Source: Rhodoferax ferrireducens
GTDB taxonomy: Bacteria; Pseudomonadota; Gammaproteobacteria; Burkholderiales; Burkholderiaceae_C
Reading direction: 5' to 3'
Length of the DNA: 64,000 bases
Assembly (NCBI RefSeq): GCF_003347515.1
Contig: NZ_QEII01000269.1
Span: 124,001 to 188,000, forward strand
Shown here: piece by piece, positions 55,332 to 63,880 of the stretch
Numbering within the stretch: position 1 is the first letter of the stretch
Layout of the letters: each line of letters begins with the position of its first letter
Translations under genes and position numbers: made by a program
Notes under the pieces: generated by a model
Databases searched by the model: none
What the model saw: the letters and a program-made list of their open reading frames with translations, nothing else
What the model was told of the DNA's origin: nothing

Positions 55332-55357
55332 ATTTCAACGGATAAATCAGGTCTTTT

Positions 55358-55402
55358 ACGGCCTCTAGGCCAGACTGCGCGTCTGGTTCAGAGGCCGTTT
55401 TT
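55358..55402 (+). terminator. Intrinsic terminator after the exported-protein gene
   Basis: Outer stem ACGGCCTCT (55358-55366) with AGAGGCCGT (55390-55398), inner stem CCAGAC/GTCTGG (55370-55375, 55381-55386), then TTTTT. Confidence 0.93.
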
Positions 55403-55472
55403 CCATGGCTCACTTGGGCATTCTCCAGTCAATTGCCTTCGGCTGTGGATACGTCGTTCTATCATCTTGCCC

Positions 55473-56069
55473 ATGAGCAACCCGCCTCCCCTCACCCATC
55501 TCCTCTACCTACACGGCTTTCGCTCATCACCCCAGTCGTTGAAAGCCCGCACCATGGCGCAGCACATGACGACACAGCACCCGGAGCTGCACTGGTGGTG
55601 TCCGCAACTGCCGCCGTCGCCCAGCGAGGCCATGGCCTTGCTGCTACACGGCATCGCCGACTGGCCGCGCGACACCATGGCCGTGGTCGGCTCCTCCTTG
55701 GGCGGTTTTTATGCCACGTATGTCGCCGAACACACCGGCTGCAAGGCCGTGCTGCTCAACCCGGCGGTCGATCCGGCCCGCGATTTGACAGCCTACATCG
55801 GCGAGCAAACCAGCTGGCACGACCCGCAAGAGCACTTTTTCTTCAAACCGGAATTTGTTGACGAATTGCGGGCGCTGCAATGTCAGGGTCTGACACGGCC
55901 CGACAACTACCTGGCCATCATCGCCAAGGGTGACGAAGTACTGGACTGGCGTGAAATGCAGGCCCGCTACGCTGGCGCCCACATCCGCCTGCTGGAAGGC
56001 GGCGACCATGCCCTCAGCGACTTTGAGGTCCACTTGCCAGCGGTGTTGGCGTTTTTGGGCCTGAACTGA
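55473..56069 (+). CDS. YqiA/YcfP-type alpha/beta-hydrolase (esterase)
   Basis: 198 residues. Starts MSNPPPLTHLLYLHGFRSSPQSLKA. The nucleophile elbow is VVGSSLGGFYATYVAE, the probable acid lies in AKGDEVLD and the His in LLEGGDHALSDFE, so the triad appears complete. The family includes E. coli YqiA, a short-chain esterase; the physiological substrate is unknown. The ATG at 55473 was taken over the TTG at 55467. Confidence 0.88.
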   Translation: MSNPPPLTHLLYLHGFRSSPQSLKARTMAQHMTTQHPELHWWCPQLPPSPSEAMALLLHGIADWPRDTMAVVGSSLGGFYATYVAEHTGCKAVLLNPAVDPARDLTAYIGEQTSWHDPQEHFFFKPEFVDELRALQCQGLTRPDNYLAIIAKGDEVLDWREMQARYAGAHIRLLEGGDHALSDFEVHLPAVLAFLGLN

Positions 56070-56073
56070 AGCA

Positions 56074-56107
56074 CAAAACCGGGCGGCCGGAGCCCGGCCC
56101 GGTTTTG
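56074..56107. terminator. Stem-loop between the esterase and RNase genes
   Basis: CAAAACCGGGC (56074-56084) pairs with GCCCGGTTTTG (56097-56107), loop 12 nt. The T-rich 3' arm gives a terminator-like structure, but the tract after it is short, so read-through to the RNase gene is possible. Confidence 0.7.
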
Positions 56108-56124
56108 CTGGGACAATCGCCCCC

Positions 56125-58197
56125 ATGTTTTTATTGTTTGAAGAAGCCGGAAAATTCATGGCCGGTCGGGTGCTGTCGGAGGCGGAGTCCTCTGCGCAGG
56201 TGGAGTTGGACAGCGGCAAGCGGGTCAAGGTCAAGGCGGCCAACTACCTGCTGAAGTTCGAAAAACCGGCACCGGCAGCTTTGCTGGCGTCGGCACAGGC
56301 GGTCAGCCAGAGCATCGAGCTGGAGCTGGCCTGGGAGTTTTCGCCGGAGGAAGAATTCGGTTTTGCCGACCTGGCGCGCGAATATTTCAGCGCCAACGCC
56401 ACGCTGGAGCAGCAAGCCGGCACGCTGGTGCGCCTGTTCGAGTCGCCGCATTACTTTCGCCGCGCCGGCAAGGGGCGCTTTCGCAAGGCCCCGGCCGACA
56501 TCATCGCGCTGGCCCTGGCCGCCATTGAGAAGAAAAAACAGATCGCGTTGCAAACCGAGCAGTGGGTGAAGGACCTGAGCCAGGGTGAATGCCCGCAGCC
56601 GATTCGCGACCAGCTGTACAAAATCCTGTTCAAGCCCGACAAAAATGCGCCTGAATACAAGGCGGTGGTCGAAGCCTCGCGCGCCACGCACCTGGGGCCG
56701 CTGGAGCTGCTGATCAAGGCCGGTGCCATTGATTCGCCCTACCAGTTCCACTGGCGCCGCTTCCTGCTGGAAAACTTCCCCAAGGGCACGGCCTTCCCCA
56801 AGCTCGAGGCCCCGGCCATCAAGGACGAGCTGCCCTTGTCCACGGCGCGCGCCTTCTCCATCGACGACTCGGCCACCACCGAGATCGACGACGCGCTCTC
56901 GGTGCAAGGCCTGGGCAGCGGTACCGTGCTGCTGGGCATTCACATTGCCGCGCCGGGCCTGGCCGTCTTGCCGGGCAGCCCGATTGACCAGCTCGGCCGC
57001 AACCGCCTGTCCACGGTCTACATGCCGGGCTACAAGATCACCATGCTGCCCGACGACGTGGTGCAGGCCTACACGCTGATGGAGGGCCGCGACTGCCCGG
57101 CCCTGTCCTTGTACGTCACGCTGGACGAAGCCACGCTGGAAATCAAGAGCAGCGAAACCAAGCTGGAGCGCGTGCACATTGGCGCCAATCTGCGCCACGA
57201 CCAGCTCGACGCCGTCGTCACCACCGACTGGCTGGAAAATCCGGCTTTCAACCATGAAAATGACCCCCAGCGCTTATCGCACAAGCGTGAGCAGCTATCA
57301 TTTTTGCATCGACTGGCAAAAGACCTGAAGGCCAAGCGCGAAATCGTGCGCGGCAAGCCCGAGAACTTCAACCGGCCGGATTACAACTTCAGACTAGTCG
57401 GCAACGAAGGCCGCGAGCCGCAAGGCGATGAGCAGGTGCTGATCAGCGTGCGCCAGCGCGGCGCGCCGCTGGACCTGATCGTGTCGGAGGCCATGATTCT
57501 GGCCAACAGCACCTGGGGCAGCTGGATGGCCGAGCTCGGCGTACCCGGCATCTACCGCAGCCAGGCCTCGATGTTGCCGGGCGTCAAGGTGCGCATGGGC
57601 ACCAAGGCGCTGCCGCATGCCGGCATCGGCGTGAAAAGCTATGCCTGGAGCAGCTCGCCGCTGCGCCGCTACACCGACCTAGTGAATCAGTGGCAAATCA
57701 TTGCCTGTGCCCGCCACGGCAAAACGGCGGCGCTGGTAGCACCGTTCAAGCCCAAGGACGCGGACCTGTTTTCAATCATCTCCAGCTTCGATTCGGCCTA
57801 TTTCGCCTACAACAGCTACCAGAATGCGATCGAACGCTTCTGGACGCTCAAGTACGTGCAGCAAAACGGCGTGACCGAGATCGAGGCCACGGTGTTCAAG
57901 GAGAACATGGTGCGCGCCGACGACCTGCCGCTGGTGCTGCCGGTGATGGGCGCCAGCGGTTTGCCGCGGGGTGCGCGGGTGCGGGTCAAGCTCGGTGACA
58001 TTGACGAGGTGACGCTGGACATCCACGGCACGGTGGTGGAGCGACTCGACACCGTCACCGAGACCGCTGACGCGGCGCAGGACGACGCCGAAGACGACGA
58101 CGAAGATGCCGGCGCCGGCCCGATCGCGATCGCCGTGGACATGAGCGAGAGTGAGGCCGAAACCACGGCCGCCGCCAGCGATAATCCTGCCCCGTGA
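56125..58197 (+). CDS. RNase II/R-family exoribonuclease (RNB domain)
   Basis: 690 residues. An N-terminal region without classical cold-shock repeats is followed by the RNB catalytic domain with FSIDDSATTEIDDALSVQ (acidic metal ligands), GIHIAAPG, RNRLSTVYMPG and SSPLRRYTDLVNQWQ, and a C-terminal S1-like part. It ends in an acidic tail. It degrades single-stranded RNA 3' to 5'. It fits neither rnb nor rnr of E. coli closely. Part of the coding DNA near 57.28 kb is repeat-like. Its stop overlaps the next start (GTGA). Confidence 0.92.
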   Translation: MFLLFEEAGKFMAGRVLSEAESSAQVELDSGKRVKVKAANYLLKFEKPAPAALLASAQAVSQSIELELAWEFSPEEEFGFADLAREYFSANATLEQQAGTLVRLFESPHYFRRAGKGRFRKAPADIIALALAAIEKKKQIALQTEQWVKDLSQGECPQPIRDQLYKILFKPDKNAPEYKAVVEASRATHLGPLELLIKAGAIDSPYQFHWRRFLLENFPKGTAFPKLEAPAIKDELPLSTARAFSIDDSATTEIDDALSVQGLGSGTVLLGIHIAAPGLAVLPGSPIDQLGRNRLSTVYMPGYKITMLPDDVVQAYTLMEGRDCPALSLYVTLDEATLEIKSSETKLERVHIGANLRHDQLDAVVTTDWLENPAFNHENDPQRLSHKREQLSFLHRLAKDLKAKREIVRGKPENFNRPDYNFRLVGNEGREPQGDEQVLISVRQRGAPLDLIVSEAMILANSTWGSWMAELGVPGIYRSQASMLPGVKVRMGTKALPHAGIGVKSYAWSSSPLRRYTDLVNQWQIIACARHGKTAALVAPFKPKDADLFSIISSFDSAYFAYNSYQNAIERFWTLKYVQQNGVTEIEATVFKENMVRADDLPLVLPVMGASGLPRGARVRVKLGDIDEVTLDIHGTVVERLDTVTETADAAQDDAEDDDEDAGAGPIAIAVDMSESEAETTAAASDNPAP
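57269..57309 (-). repeat. Interspersed repeat, copy 7, inside the RNase gene
   Basis: The minus strand reads AAAAATGATAGCTGCTCACG, then CTTGTGCGATAAGCGCTGGG, matching the ATAGCTGCT.GCGCTTG part of the family. It is read in frame by the plus-strand gene (peptide near RLSHKREQLSFLH), in a region between RNB motifs. Confidence 0.65.
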
Positions 58198-59051
58198 ACC
58201 TGAAGTCCTTCAGCATTCTCCAGCTGGCGCTGGGTGCCTCGATCGCCGTGCACGCCGTCTTGTTGACGGTGCGCTTTGTCGATCCTGAGGCCTTCAACCG
58301 CGTGTTTGAAGACACGCCGCTGGAGGTCATTCTGGTCAATGCGCGCACCACCGAGCGGCCCGACAAGGCGCGGGCCATTGCGCAAGCGTCCATGGCCGGC
58401 GGTGGCGATGCCGACAAAGGCCGCGCCACCAGCCCCTTGCCGCCGGCCCTGGTGTCTGAAATCGGTGACAGCGCCGAGGAGGCGGCCCTGCGCCAGCTGC
58501 AAAACCTGCAGGAACAGCAAAGCCTGATGCTGACCCAGGTCAAAAACATGCTGGCCGCCCTGCCGCCACCCGACCCCAAGCAGCCCCATGCTTCACCGGA
58601 TCAGCTGGAGCGTGAAGAAAAACGCCGCCGCCTGATCAAGCTGCTGGCCGAGATCGAGCGGCGTATCAACCAAGAAAATGCGCGGCCCAAGAAGCGTTAC
58701 ATCAGCCCGGCTACCCGGGAAGAGGTGTACGCCGTGTACTACGACCATTTGCGCCGCGCCATCGAAGACAAGGGCACGGAGAACTTTCCCGAAGCCGCCG
58801 GCAAAAAACTGTATGGCGAACTGACCATCATCGTGAGCGTCAATTTTGATGGCCGGGTGCTCAACATCGAGATCGTGGAAAGCTCCGGCAACCGCACGCT
58901 GGACCGCCGCGCCGAGGCCATTGCCCGAAGTGCCGGACCTTTTGGCCACTTCAACGCCGCCATGCGCCGCCAGGCCGACCAGATTGCCGTGGTGTCACGC
59001 TTCAAGTTCACCCGCGACGAAACGCTGGAAACCAAGCTCACGTCCAAGTGA
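58194..59051 (+). CDS. TonB-like (energy transducer family) protein
   Basis: 285 residues starting at GTG 58194. One N-terminal membrane helix (about 8-27, LQLALGASIAVHAVLLTV) is followed by a helical charged linker (about 95-160). A C-terminal TonB-type domain (about 190-275) has KLYGELTIIVSVNFDGRVLNIEIVESSGNRTLDRRAEAIARSAGPF. TonB couples proton motive force to outer-membrane transport. No exbB or exbD is nearby, and the gene stands in a housekeeping cluster, so a transport role is not shown. Confidence 0.87.
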   Translation: MNLKSFSILQLALGASIAVHAVLLTVRFVDPEAFNRVFEDTPLEVILVNARTTERPDKARAIAQASMAGGGDADKGRATSPLPPALVSEIGDSAEEAALRQLQNLQEQQSLMLTQVKNMLAALPPPDPKQPHASPDQLEREEKRRRLIKLLAEIERRINQENARPKKRYISPATREEVYAVYYDHLRRAIEDKGTENFPEAAGKKLYGELTIIVSVNFDGRVLNIEIVESSGNRTLDRRAEAIARSAGPFGHFNAAMRRQADQIAVVSRFKFTRDETLETKLTSK

Positions 59052-59080
59052 CGGACCTCCCAACAACTCACAAGTCAACT

Positions 59081-59914
59081 ATGTCTCTGGATCTCTATTG
59101 CGTCATGGGCAACCCGGTGGAACACAGCAAGTCGCCGTGGATTCACGCCCGATTTGCTGAACTTACCGGCCAGACCCTGCACTACGGCAAACGCCAGATT
59201 GCGCTGGACGGTTTTGCCGGCGCCGTGCACGCCTTCATTGCCGAAGGCGGCCGCGGCTGCAACATCACCGTGCCCTTCAAGTTTGAAGCTGCCGCGCTGG
59301 CCACCCAGACCAGCGCGCGCGCCACGCTGGCCCAGGCCTCCAACATCCTGAGCTTCAAGGACGGCGCCATCCTCGCCGACAACACCGATGGCGCCGGCCT
59401 GGTCAACGACATCCAGCGCAACGCCGGTCTGGATCTGAGCGGCCGCCAGGTGCTGCTGATCGGAGCCGGCGGGGCCGCCGCCGGCGTGTTAGGCCCGCTG
59501 CTGCAGGCGCGTCCGGCCCGCATCACCGTGGCCAACCGCACCGTGAGCAAGGCGGCGACCTTGGTGACGCGCCATGCGGCGCTTGCCTTGCTACAAAATA
59601 CAGAGCTGTCTGCGCAGGACCTGCAAGGGCTTCAGGGCAATTTCGATGTTGTCATCAACGCCAGCGCCAGCAGCCTGAGCGGCGCCGGCGTGCCGGTCGC
59701 GGCCAGCACCCTCAAGCCCGGCGCCCTGGCCTACGACATGATGTACGGCCCCACCGCGCAAGGCTTCATGACCTGGGCGCACGAGCACGGCGCCAGCCCG
59801 CGTGACGGACTGGGCATGCTGGTGGAGCAGGCGGCCGAGGCGTTTTTGATCTGGCGCGGCGTGCTGCCACCCTCGCAACAGGTGTTGACCGAGTTGCGGG
59901 CCCTCATGGTCTAG
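59081..59914 (+). CDS. aroE: Shikimate dehydrogenase
   Basis: 277 residues, NADP-dependent; reduces 3-dehydroshikimate. It begins MSLDLYCVMGNPVEHSKSPWIHARF, with the catalytic Lys-Asp pair in NITVPFKFEA and ADNTDGAGLVND, and Rossmann motif GAGGAAAGVLGPLL. A GTG at 59048 would add 11 residues; the ATG gives the usual length. DNA at about 59590-59643 matches the interspersed repeat and encodes residues near LQNTELSAQDLQGLQG. Confidence 0.96.
   Translation: MSLDLYCVMGNPVEHSKSPWIHARFAELTGQTLHYGKRQIALDGFAGAVHAFIAEGGRGCNITVPFKFEAAALATQTSARATLAQASNILSFKDGAILADNTDGAGLVNDIQRNAGLDLSGRQVLLIGAGGAAAGVLGPLLQARPARITVANRTVSKAATLVTRHAALALLQNTELSAQDLQGLQGNFDVVINASASSLSGAGVPVAASTLKPGALAYDMMYGPTAQGFMTWAHEHGASPRDGLGMLVEQAAEAFLIWRGVLPPSQQVLTELRALMV
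59590..59643 (+). repeat. Interspersed repeat, copy 8, inside aroE
   Basis: CTACAAAATACAGAGCTGTC, TGCGCAGGACCTG and CAAGGGCTTCAGGGCAATTT keep the family order (compare 46522-46575 and 19186-19255). It is in frame with aroE, in the segment after the NADP-binding core. Confidence 0.7.
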
Positions 59915-59929
59915 GCGGACGCGCATCCC

Positions 59930-60697
59930 ATGAAGGCCTTCCTGCGCTGGGTCGGTTTGGTGCTCGCCGCCGTGCTGGCGCTGCAGCTCTTCTTTGTGGC
60001 GCGCATTGCCGCCACGGCGGTGCTGGACCCGCAATCCACCGCGTTCGAGCGCTCCGAGGCGTGGCGCGTCTTGAGCGAAAAAGGCACGTTGCGCTGGCGC
60101 CAGCAATGGGTGGCCTACCCGGAGATTTCCGACTATCTCAAGCGCGCCGTGATCGCCAGCGAAGACGACGGCTTCGCCTACCACGATGGCGTGGACTGGG
60201 ACGCGCTGGAAAAAGCCTGGCAAAAGAATGCCAAGGCCGAAGCCCAAGTCGCCAAATTCCAGGCCACCCAAACACAGAACAGCAAAAAAACCGTGGCGGC
60301 CAGGAACAAACCCGGGGTCCGCCAGCCCAAGATCGTGGGCGGCTCCACCATCACCCAGCAATTGGCGAAAAACCTGCTTCTGTCGGGCGAGCGCACCCTG
60401 CTGCGCAAGGGCCAGGAATTTGTGCTGACGCTGTTGCTGGAAGGCTTGCTCAGCAAGCAGCGCATCCTGGAGATCTACCTCAACAATGTGGAATGGGGCG
60501 AAGGCGTGTTTGGCGCCGAGGCCGCCGCCCAGCACTACTTTCGCAAGCCGGCCAGCCGGCTGAGCGCCTATGAAGCCGCCCGGTTGGCGGTGATGTTGCC
60601 GCGCCCCAAGTACTTCGAAAAAATACCCAACTCCAGCTACATCGCGGGACGCGCCAGCGTGATTGCCAGCCGCCTGTCCAACGCCGAATTACCCTGA
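59930..60697 (+). CDS. mtgA: Monofunctional biosynthetic peptidoglycan transglycosylase
   Basis: 255 residues. One N-terminal membrane helix (about 5-27) precedes a GT51 domain: YLKRAVIASEDDGFAYHDGVDW (catalytic Glu in SEDD), GGSTITQQLAKNLLLSGERT, and ILEIYLNNVEWGEGVFGAEAAAQHYF. It polymerises lipid II without a transpeptidase domain. A Lys/Gln-rich insertion of about 35 residues lies before the GGSTITQQ motif. The gene is 15 bases after aroE. Confidence 0.96.
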   Translation: MKAFLRWVGLVLAAVLALQLFFVARIAATAVLDPQSTAFERSEAWRVLSEKGTLRWRQQWVAYPEISDYLKRAVIASEDDGFAYHDGVDWDALEKAWQKNAKAEAQVAKFQATQTQNSKKTVAARNKPGVRQPKIVGGSTITQQLAKNLLLSGERTLLRKGQEFVLTLLLEGLLSKQRILEIYLNNVEWGEGVFGAEAAAQHYFRKPASRLSAYEAARLAVMLPRPKYFEKIPNSSYIAGRASVIASRLSNAELP

Positions 60698-60710
60698 GCA
60701 TTGCGTCGCT

Positions 60711-60747
60711 GCGTCGTTGCGAGGAGCGTAGCGACGCGGCAATCCAG
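60711..60747. repeat. REP-like palindromic element
   Basis: GCGTCGTTGCGAGGAGCGTA, then GCGACGCGGCAATCCAG. Arms GCGTCG (60711-60716) and CGACGC (60732-60737) pair, and TTGC pairs with GGCAA. It closely resembles a palindrome seen in many proteobacterial genomes (TTGCGAGGAGCG..GCGACG.GGCAATCCAG). It lies in the mtgA-acyltransferase gap. Confidence 0.75.
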
Positions 60748-60774
60748 TCACCTGCGCTCTGTATCATCGCCTGC

Positions 60775-61386
60775 ATGCTTGCAAAGCTCATGAGTTACTT
60801 CCTACTGGGCCTGATCCGCGTCCTGACCGGGGCGCAGGCACGCTGGTACGGCTGCCCGCCCAAGGCGGAACAGCGCATTTACTTCGCCAACCACCAAAGC
60901 CACGCCGACCTGATGATGATCTGGGCGGCGCTGCCCAAGGAGCTACGCGTGCGCACCCGCGCCATCGCGGCCAAGGATTACTGGACCAAAACCCCGTTCC
61001 GGCAATGGCTCACCACGGCCGTGTTCAACGTCATCTACGTGGCCCGCGACCGCAGCGCCGAGGAAGATCCGCTGGAGCCCCTGTTTGAAGCACTGGACCA
61101 CGGCGACTCCATCATTTTGTTTCCCGAAGGCACGCGCGGCAACGCAGAGGAGCCGCAGCCCTTCAAGGCCGGGCTGTACAACCTGGCGCTCAAGTTTCCC
61201 AACGTCGAGCTGGTGCCGGCGTGGATCAACAATGTGCAGCGCGTCATGCCCAAGGGCGAAGTCGTGCCGGTGCCGGTGCTGTGTTCGGTGACTTTCGGGG
61301 CGCCCCTGCATCTGCAGGCCGATGAGGAGCGCCGCGCCTTTCTGGACCGGGCACGCCAGGCCGTCATCGCCCTGCGCGACGTCTGA
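60775..61386 (+). CDS. 1-acyl-sn-glycerol-3-phosphate acyltransferase (PlsC-like)
   Basis: 203 residues with an N-terminal hydrophobic segment. Acyltransferase motif I is NHQSHAD (HX4D), and the phosphate-binding motif is LFPEGTRGN. It would form phosphatidic acid from lysophosphatidic acid. The directly downstream CdsA-like gene would use that product, so the two form a short phospholipid module, probably secondary to the housekeeping plsC/cdsA. Confidence 0.9.
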   Translation: MLAKLMSYFLLGLIRVLTGAQARWYGCPPKAEQRIYFANHQSHADLMMIWAALPKELRVRTRAIAAKDYWTKTPFRQWLTTAVFNVIYVARDRSAEEDPLEPLFEALDHGDSIILFPEGTRGNAEEPQPFKAGLYNLALKFPNVELVPAWINNVQRVMPKGEVVPVPVLCSVTFGAPLHLQADEERRAFLDRARQAVIALRDV

Positions 61387-61403
61387 GCCAGACATCCAAG
61401 ACC

Positions 61404-62393
61404 ATGTACTACTACCTGAAAAACCTCAACGCCACCGAGCAAGTCGGCGCGCTGTTCATCATCGTGTTTGGCATCCTGATGTTGGCCAGCATCGTCGCCG
61501 TGTTGCTGTCGCTGCGCGAATTCGGCGACGACGCGAACGCGGTGCAACGCCGCAATGATTTGCACAATTTTGAAGGCGTGCTCAGAACCAGCTGGTTCAT
61601 GGTGTTCGTGTTCTGGATCGGCTGGCTGGCCGGCGACTGGGTGGCGCTGGGGCTGTTCGGGCTGGTGTCTTTTTTTGCGTTGCGCGAGTTCATGACCCTG
61701 TCGCCGACCCGCCGCGGCGACCACCGCAGCCTGGTGCTGGCATTCTTTGTGGTGCTGCCCCTGCAATACTGGCTGGTCGGCAGCGAGCACTTCGACCTGT
61801 TCACCGTCTTCATTCCGGTCTATGTGTTTCTGGCCCTGCCCGTGGCCAGCGCGCTGGCCAATGACCCGCAGCGCTTTCTGGAGCGCAACGCCAAGCTGCA
61901 ATGGGGCATCATGGTCTGCATCTACGGCATGAGCCATGTGCCGGCCCTGCTGCTGCTGGATTTTCCCCACTACAACAGCAAGAGCGCCTTCCTGGTGTTC
62001 TTTCTGGTGCTGGTGGTACAGAGCTGCATGCTGGCCCAGCACCTGGCCTCGCGCAGACTGCAAAAAGCCCCCGCCGCTCCCAACATCAGCCAGAGCTTCA
62101 ACTGGCCCAGCTGGTGGATCGGCATTGCCGTCGGCAGCGCCCTGGGCACCCTGCTGGCGGGCATCACGCCCTTCGTGCCGGGCCAGGCCTTCGCCATGGC
62201 CCTGGTCGCCTGCGTTGCCGGCTCCTTGGGCCATCTGGTGATGAAAGCACTCAAACGCGACCGCGGCATTCCGATCTGGCGCGGCCAGGGCTCGGCCGTG
62301 ACCGGCGCCGGCGGCCTGCTGGACCGGGTCGACGCCCTGTGTTTTGCCGCCCCCGTCTTCTTTCATTCAGTTAGATGGTATTTTGGCCTCTAG
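61404..62393 (+). CDS. Phosphatidate cytidylyltransferase-family protein (CdsA/YnbB-like)
   Basis: 329 residues with about eight membrane helices. The C-terminal CDP-alcohol signature reads GHLVMKALKRDRGIPIWRGQGSAVTGAGGLLDRVDAL. GGLLDRVD matches the catalytic end, but the middle (KRxxxxKD, HGG in CdsA) is altered to KRDRGIPIWRGQG and GAGG. It would make CDP-diacylglycerol from phosphatidate. A YnbB-type second copy is likely. The stop lies in a repeat copy. Confidence 0.87.
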   Translation: MYYYLKNLNATEQVGALFIIVFGILMLASIVAVLLSLREFGDDANAVQRRNDLHNFEGVLRTSWFMVFVFWIGWLAGDWVALGLFGLVSFFALREFMTLSPTRRGDHRSLVLAFFVVLPLQYWLVGSEHFDLFTVFIPVYVFLALPVASALANDPQRFLERNAKLQWGIMVCIYGMSHVPALLLLDFPHYNSKSAFLVFFLVLVVQSCMLAQHLASRRLQKAPAAPNISQSFNWPSWWIGIAVGSALGTLLAGITPFVPGQAFAMALVACVAGSLGHLVMKALKRDRGIPIWRGQGSAVTGAGGLLDRVDALCFAAPVFFHSVRWYFGL

Positions 62394-62434
62394 CTCCCGT
62401 ATTCATTGCGCAATACGCTACTAATTTAATAGCA
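62383..62434 (-). repeat. Interspersed repeat, copy 9 (cdsA-like / ruvC junction)
   Basis: The minus strand reads GCTATTAAATTAGTAGCGTATTG, then CGCAATGAATACGGGAGCTAGAGGCC. It covers the end of the cdsA-like gene and the whole 42-base gap up to the ruvC ATG, so ruvC has only repeat sequence as leader and no evident Shine-Dalgarno. Confidence 0.75.
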
Positions 62435-62435
62435 T

Positions 62436-62984
62436 ATGCGAATTCTTGGCATTGACCCCGGCCTGCGCACCACCGGATTTGGCGTGATCGACGTGGACGG
62501 CGCCGAGCTCACCTACGTGGCCAGCGGCACCATCAGCACTTTGCACCTGGACAAAGCGCACTTGCCGGCGCGGCTGAAGGTCTTGTTTGACGGCATCCGC
62601 GAAGTGGTCGGCCGCTACGAGCCCGACGCGGCCTCGGTCGAAATCGTGTTCGTCAACGTCAACCCGCAATCCACCTTGTTGCTCGGTCAGGCCCGCGGCG
62701 CCTGCGTCACAGCGCTGGTGTTCTCCGATTTGCCGGTGGCCGAATACACCGCGCTGCAGATGAAGCAGGCCGTGGTCGGCTACGGCCGGGCCGAGAAAAC
62801 CCAAGTTCAGGAAATGGTGCGCCGCCTGCTGACCCTGCCCGGCCTGCCCGGGCCGGATGCCGCCGATGCGCTCGGCCTGGCCATCACGCATGCCCATGCG
62901 GCCAAAGCCATGGCGCGGTTGGCGCAAGCGGATGGCGTGCTGGGCGCGGGGAGTGGGAAATACAAGGCGGGGCGGAGTCGGTGA
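62436..62984 (+). CDS. ruvC: Crossover junction endodeoxyribonuclease RuvC
   Basis: 182 residues. RNase H-like fold with the first acidic residue in [16 protein letters not shown] (D7), Glu in [23 protein letters not shown], and C-terminal acidic/His segment [17 protein letters not shown]. It resolves Holliday junctions with RuvAB; ruvA and ruvB are not adjacent. The usual VEQVF.. motif is VEIVFVN. Confidence 0.96.
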   Translation: MRILGIDPGLRTTGFGVIDVDGAELTYVASGTISTLHLDKAHLPARLKVLFDGIREVVGRYEPDAASVEIVFVNVNPQSTLLLGQARGACVTALVFSDLPVAEYTALQMKQAVVGYGRAEKTQVQEMVRRLLTLPGLPGPDAADALGLAITHAHAAKAMARLAQADGVLGAGSGKYKAGRSR

Positions 62985-63099
62985 TTGTTTTTGCCGGCGG
63001 ATTGTTGTCAAAGGGTGCCGGCGTTCGTCGGCTGGGTGCCTATTGCTGGCAGTCGAAGTGCTCCTCCAATTTCAAAATTGGCTTGTGTAAAGCCTAGAA

Positions 63100-63540
63100 T
63101 TGAAAAAGAACAATCTGCCGGGTTTGTCGGAATTTTTATATCTGCAAAAAATCCGAAAAAACCACGGAAACCAAGGCTACAAGCCACGCTCAGGGGGAAT
63201 TCATGATCAGTATGTGGAGCAAGGTCCAGTATATAGAGCAGGTTTTGCTCTGGACATTGCGCTAGGCGTCGTGGAAGAATTTCTCACGCTTATTGCATGG
63301 TTCGTCGTTGAAGTCGTGCTCATTCAAACGGGGAGGGCCGCGGTATGGTCCGCCTCACTAGGCCGTTGGCGCGGTGAAAAAATTTCCGAGAAAGAGGGGC
63401 GCATATACGGACCGGCCGGTGCGCTTTCGTTTCTGCGGGAAGGCCGTAGAGTAGTTACTGCTAACGGTATGCTCTTTGCTGGAATCCTTGTCTATGTCGC
63501 ACTTGCGTTTTCCCTGCTCGCTTGTGCCGGCTCAGCCTAA
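63100..63540 (+). CDS. Hypothetical small membrane protein
   Basis: Open frame of 146 codons from a TTG at 63100. There is no ATG in frame, so the start is uncertain (a GTG near 63213 or later is possible). Two hydrophobic segments appear, ALGVVEEFLTLIAWFVVEVVLI and GMLFAGILVYVALAFSLLACAG, separated by a basic stretch WRGEKISEKEGRIYGPAG. I recognise no family. The surrounding DNA is less GC-rich than the rest. Confidence 0.45.
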   Translation: MKKNNLPGLSEFLYLQKIRKNHGNQGYKPRSGGIHDQYVEQGPVYRAGFALDIALGVVEEFLTLIAWFVVEVVLIQTGRAAVWSASLGRWRGEKISEKEGRIYGPAGALSFLREGRRVVTANGMLFAGILVYVALAFSLLACAGSA

Positions 63541-63568
63541 CTGGTTGGCCCCAGTAAGCCAGCGAACA

Positions 63569-63880
63569 ATGCAATCCGCTCAACTTATTCATCGAGGCGA
63601 AGAGTTTCAGTTCGTAGACCGCGGCAGCCGCTACGAGGGAACTTGTCTGTGGTCCTGGGAAGAGGTCCCCGGCGGAACTCCCAGACGAACCGGTCCCATC
63701 TACATTTACGCGCACTCAATTCGTAGGACAGGCTTCGCCGGGCTAATCCCACTTGGTATCGCCAAGAAAATTGCCATCGCCCGTCAGACCCAGGTTCTAC
63801 TGAAGACAAGGGACTCGGGTCTGGATTTCGTGGTCGTCGAAGACATGCCAAAAGCTGCCGCCCAGAGGCGAGGGGCTTAG
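63569..63880 (+). CDS. Hypothetical protein
   Basis: 103 residues from ATG 63569 (the frame is open from 63476, with another ATG at 63494). It starts MQSAQLIHRGEEFQFVDRGSRYEGTCLWSWEEVPGG, then TGPIYIYAHSIRR and a basic, probably soluble C-terminus. There is no recognisable domain and only a weak ribosome site. It may belong with the preceding membrane protein ORF. Confidence 0.4.
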   Translation: MQSAQLIHRGEEFQFVDRGSRYEGTCLWSWEEVPGGTPRRTGPIYIYAHSIRRTGFAGLIPLGIAKKIAIARQTQVLLKTRDSGLDFVVVEDMPKAAAQRRGA

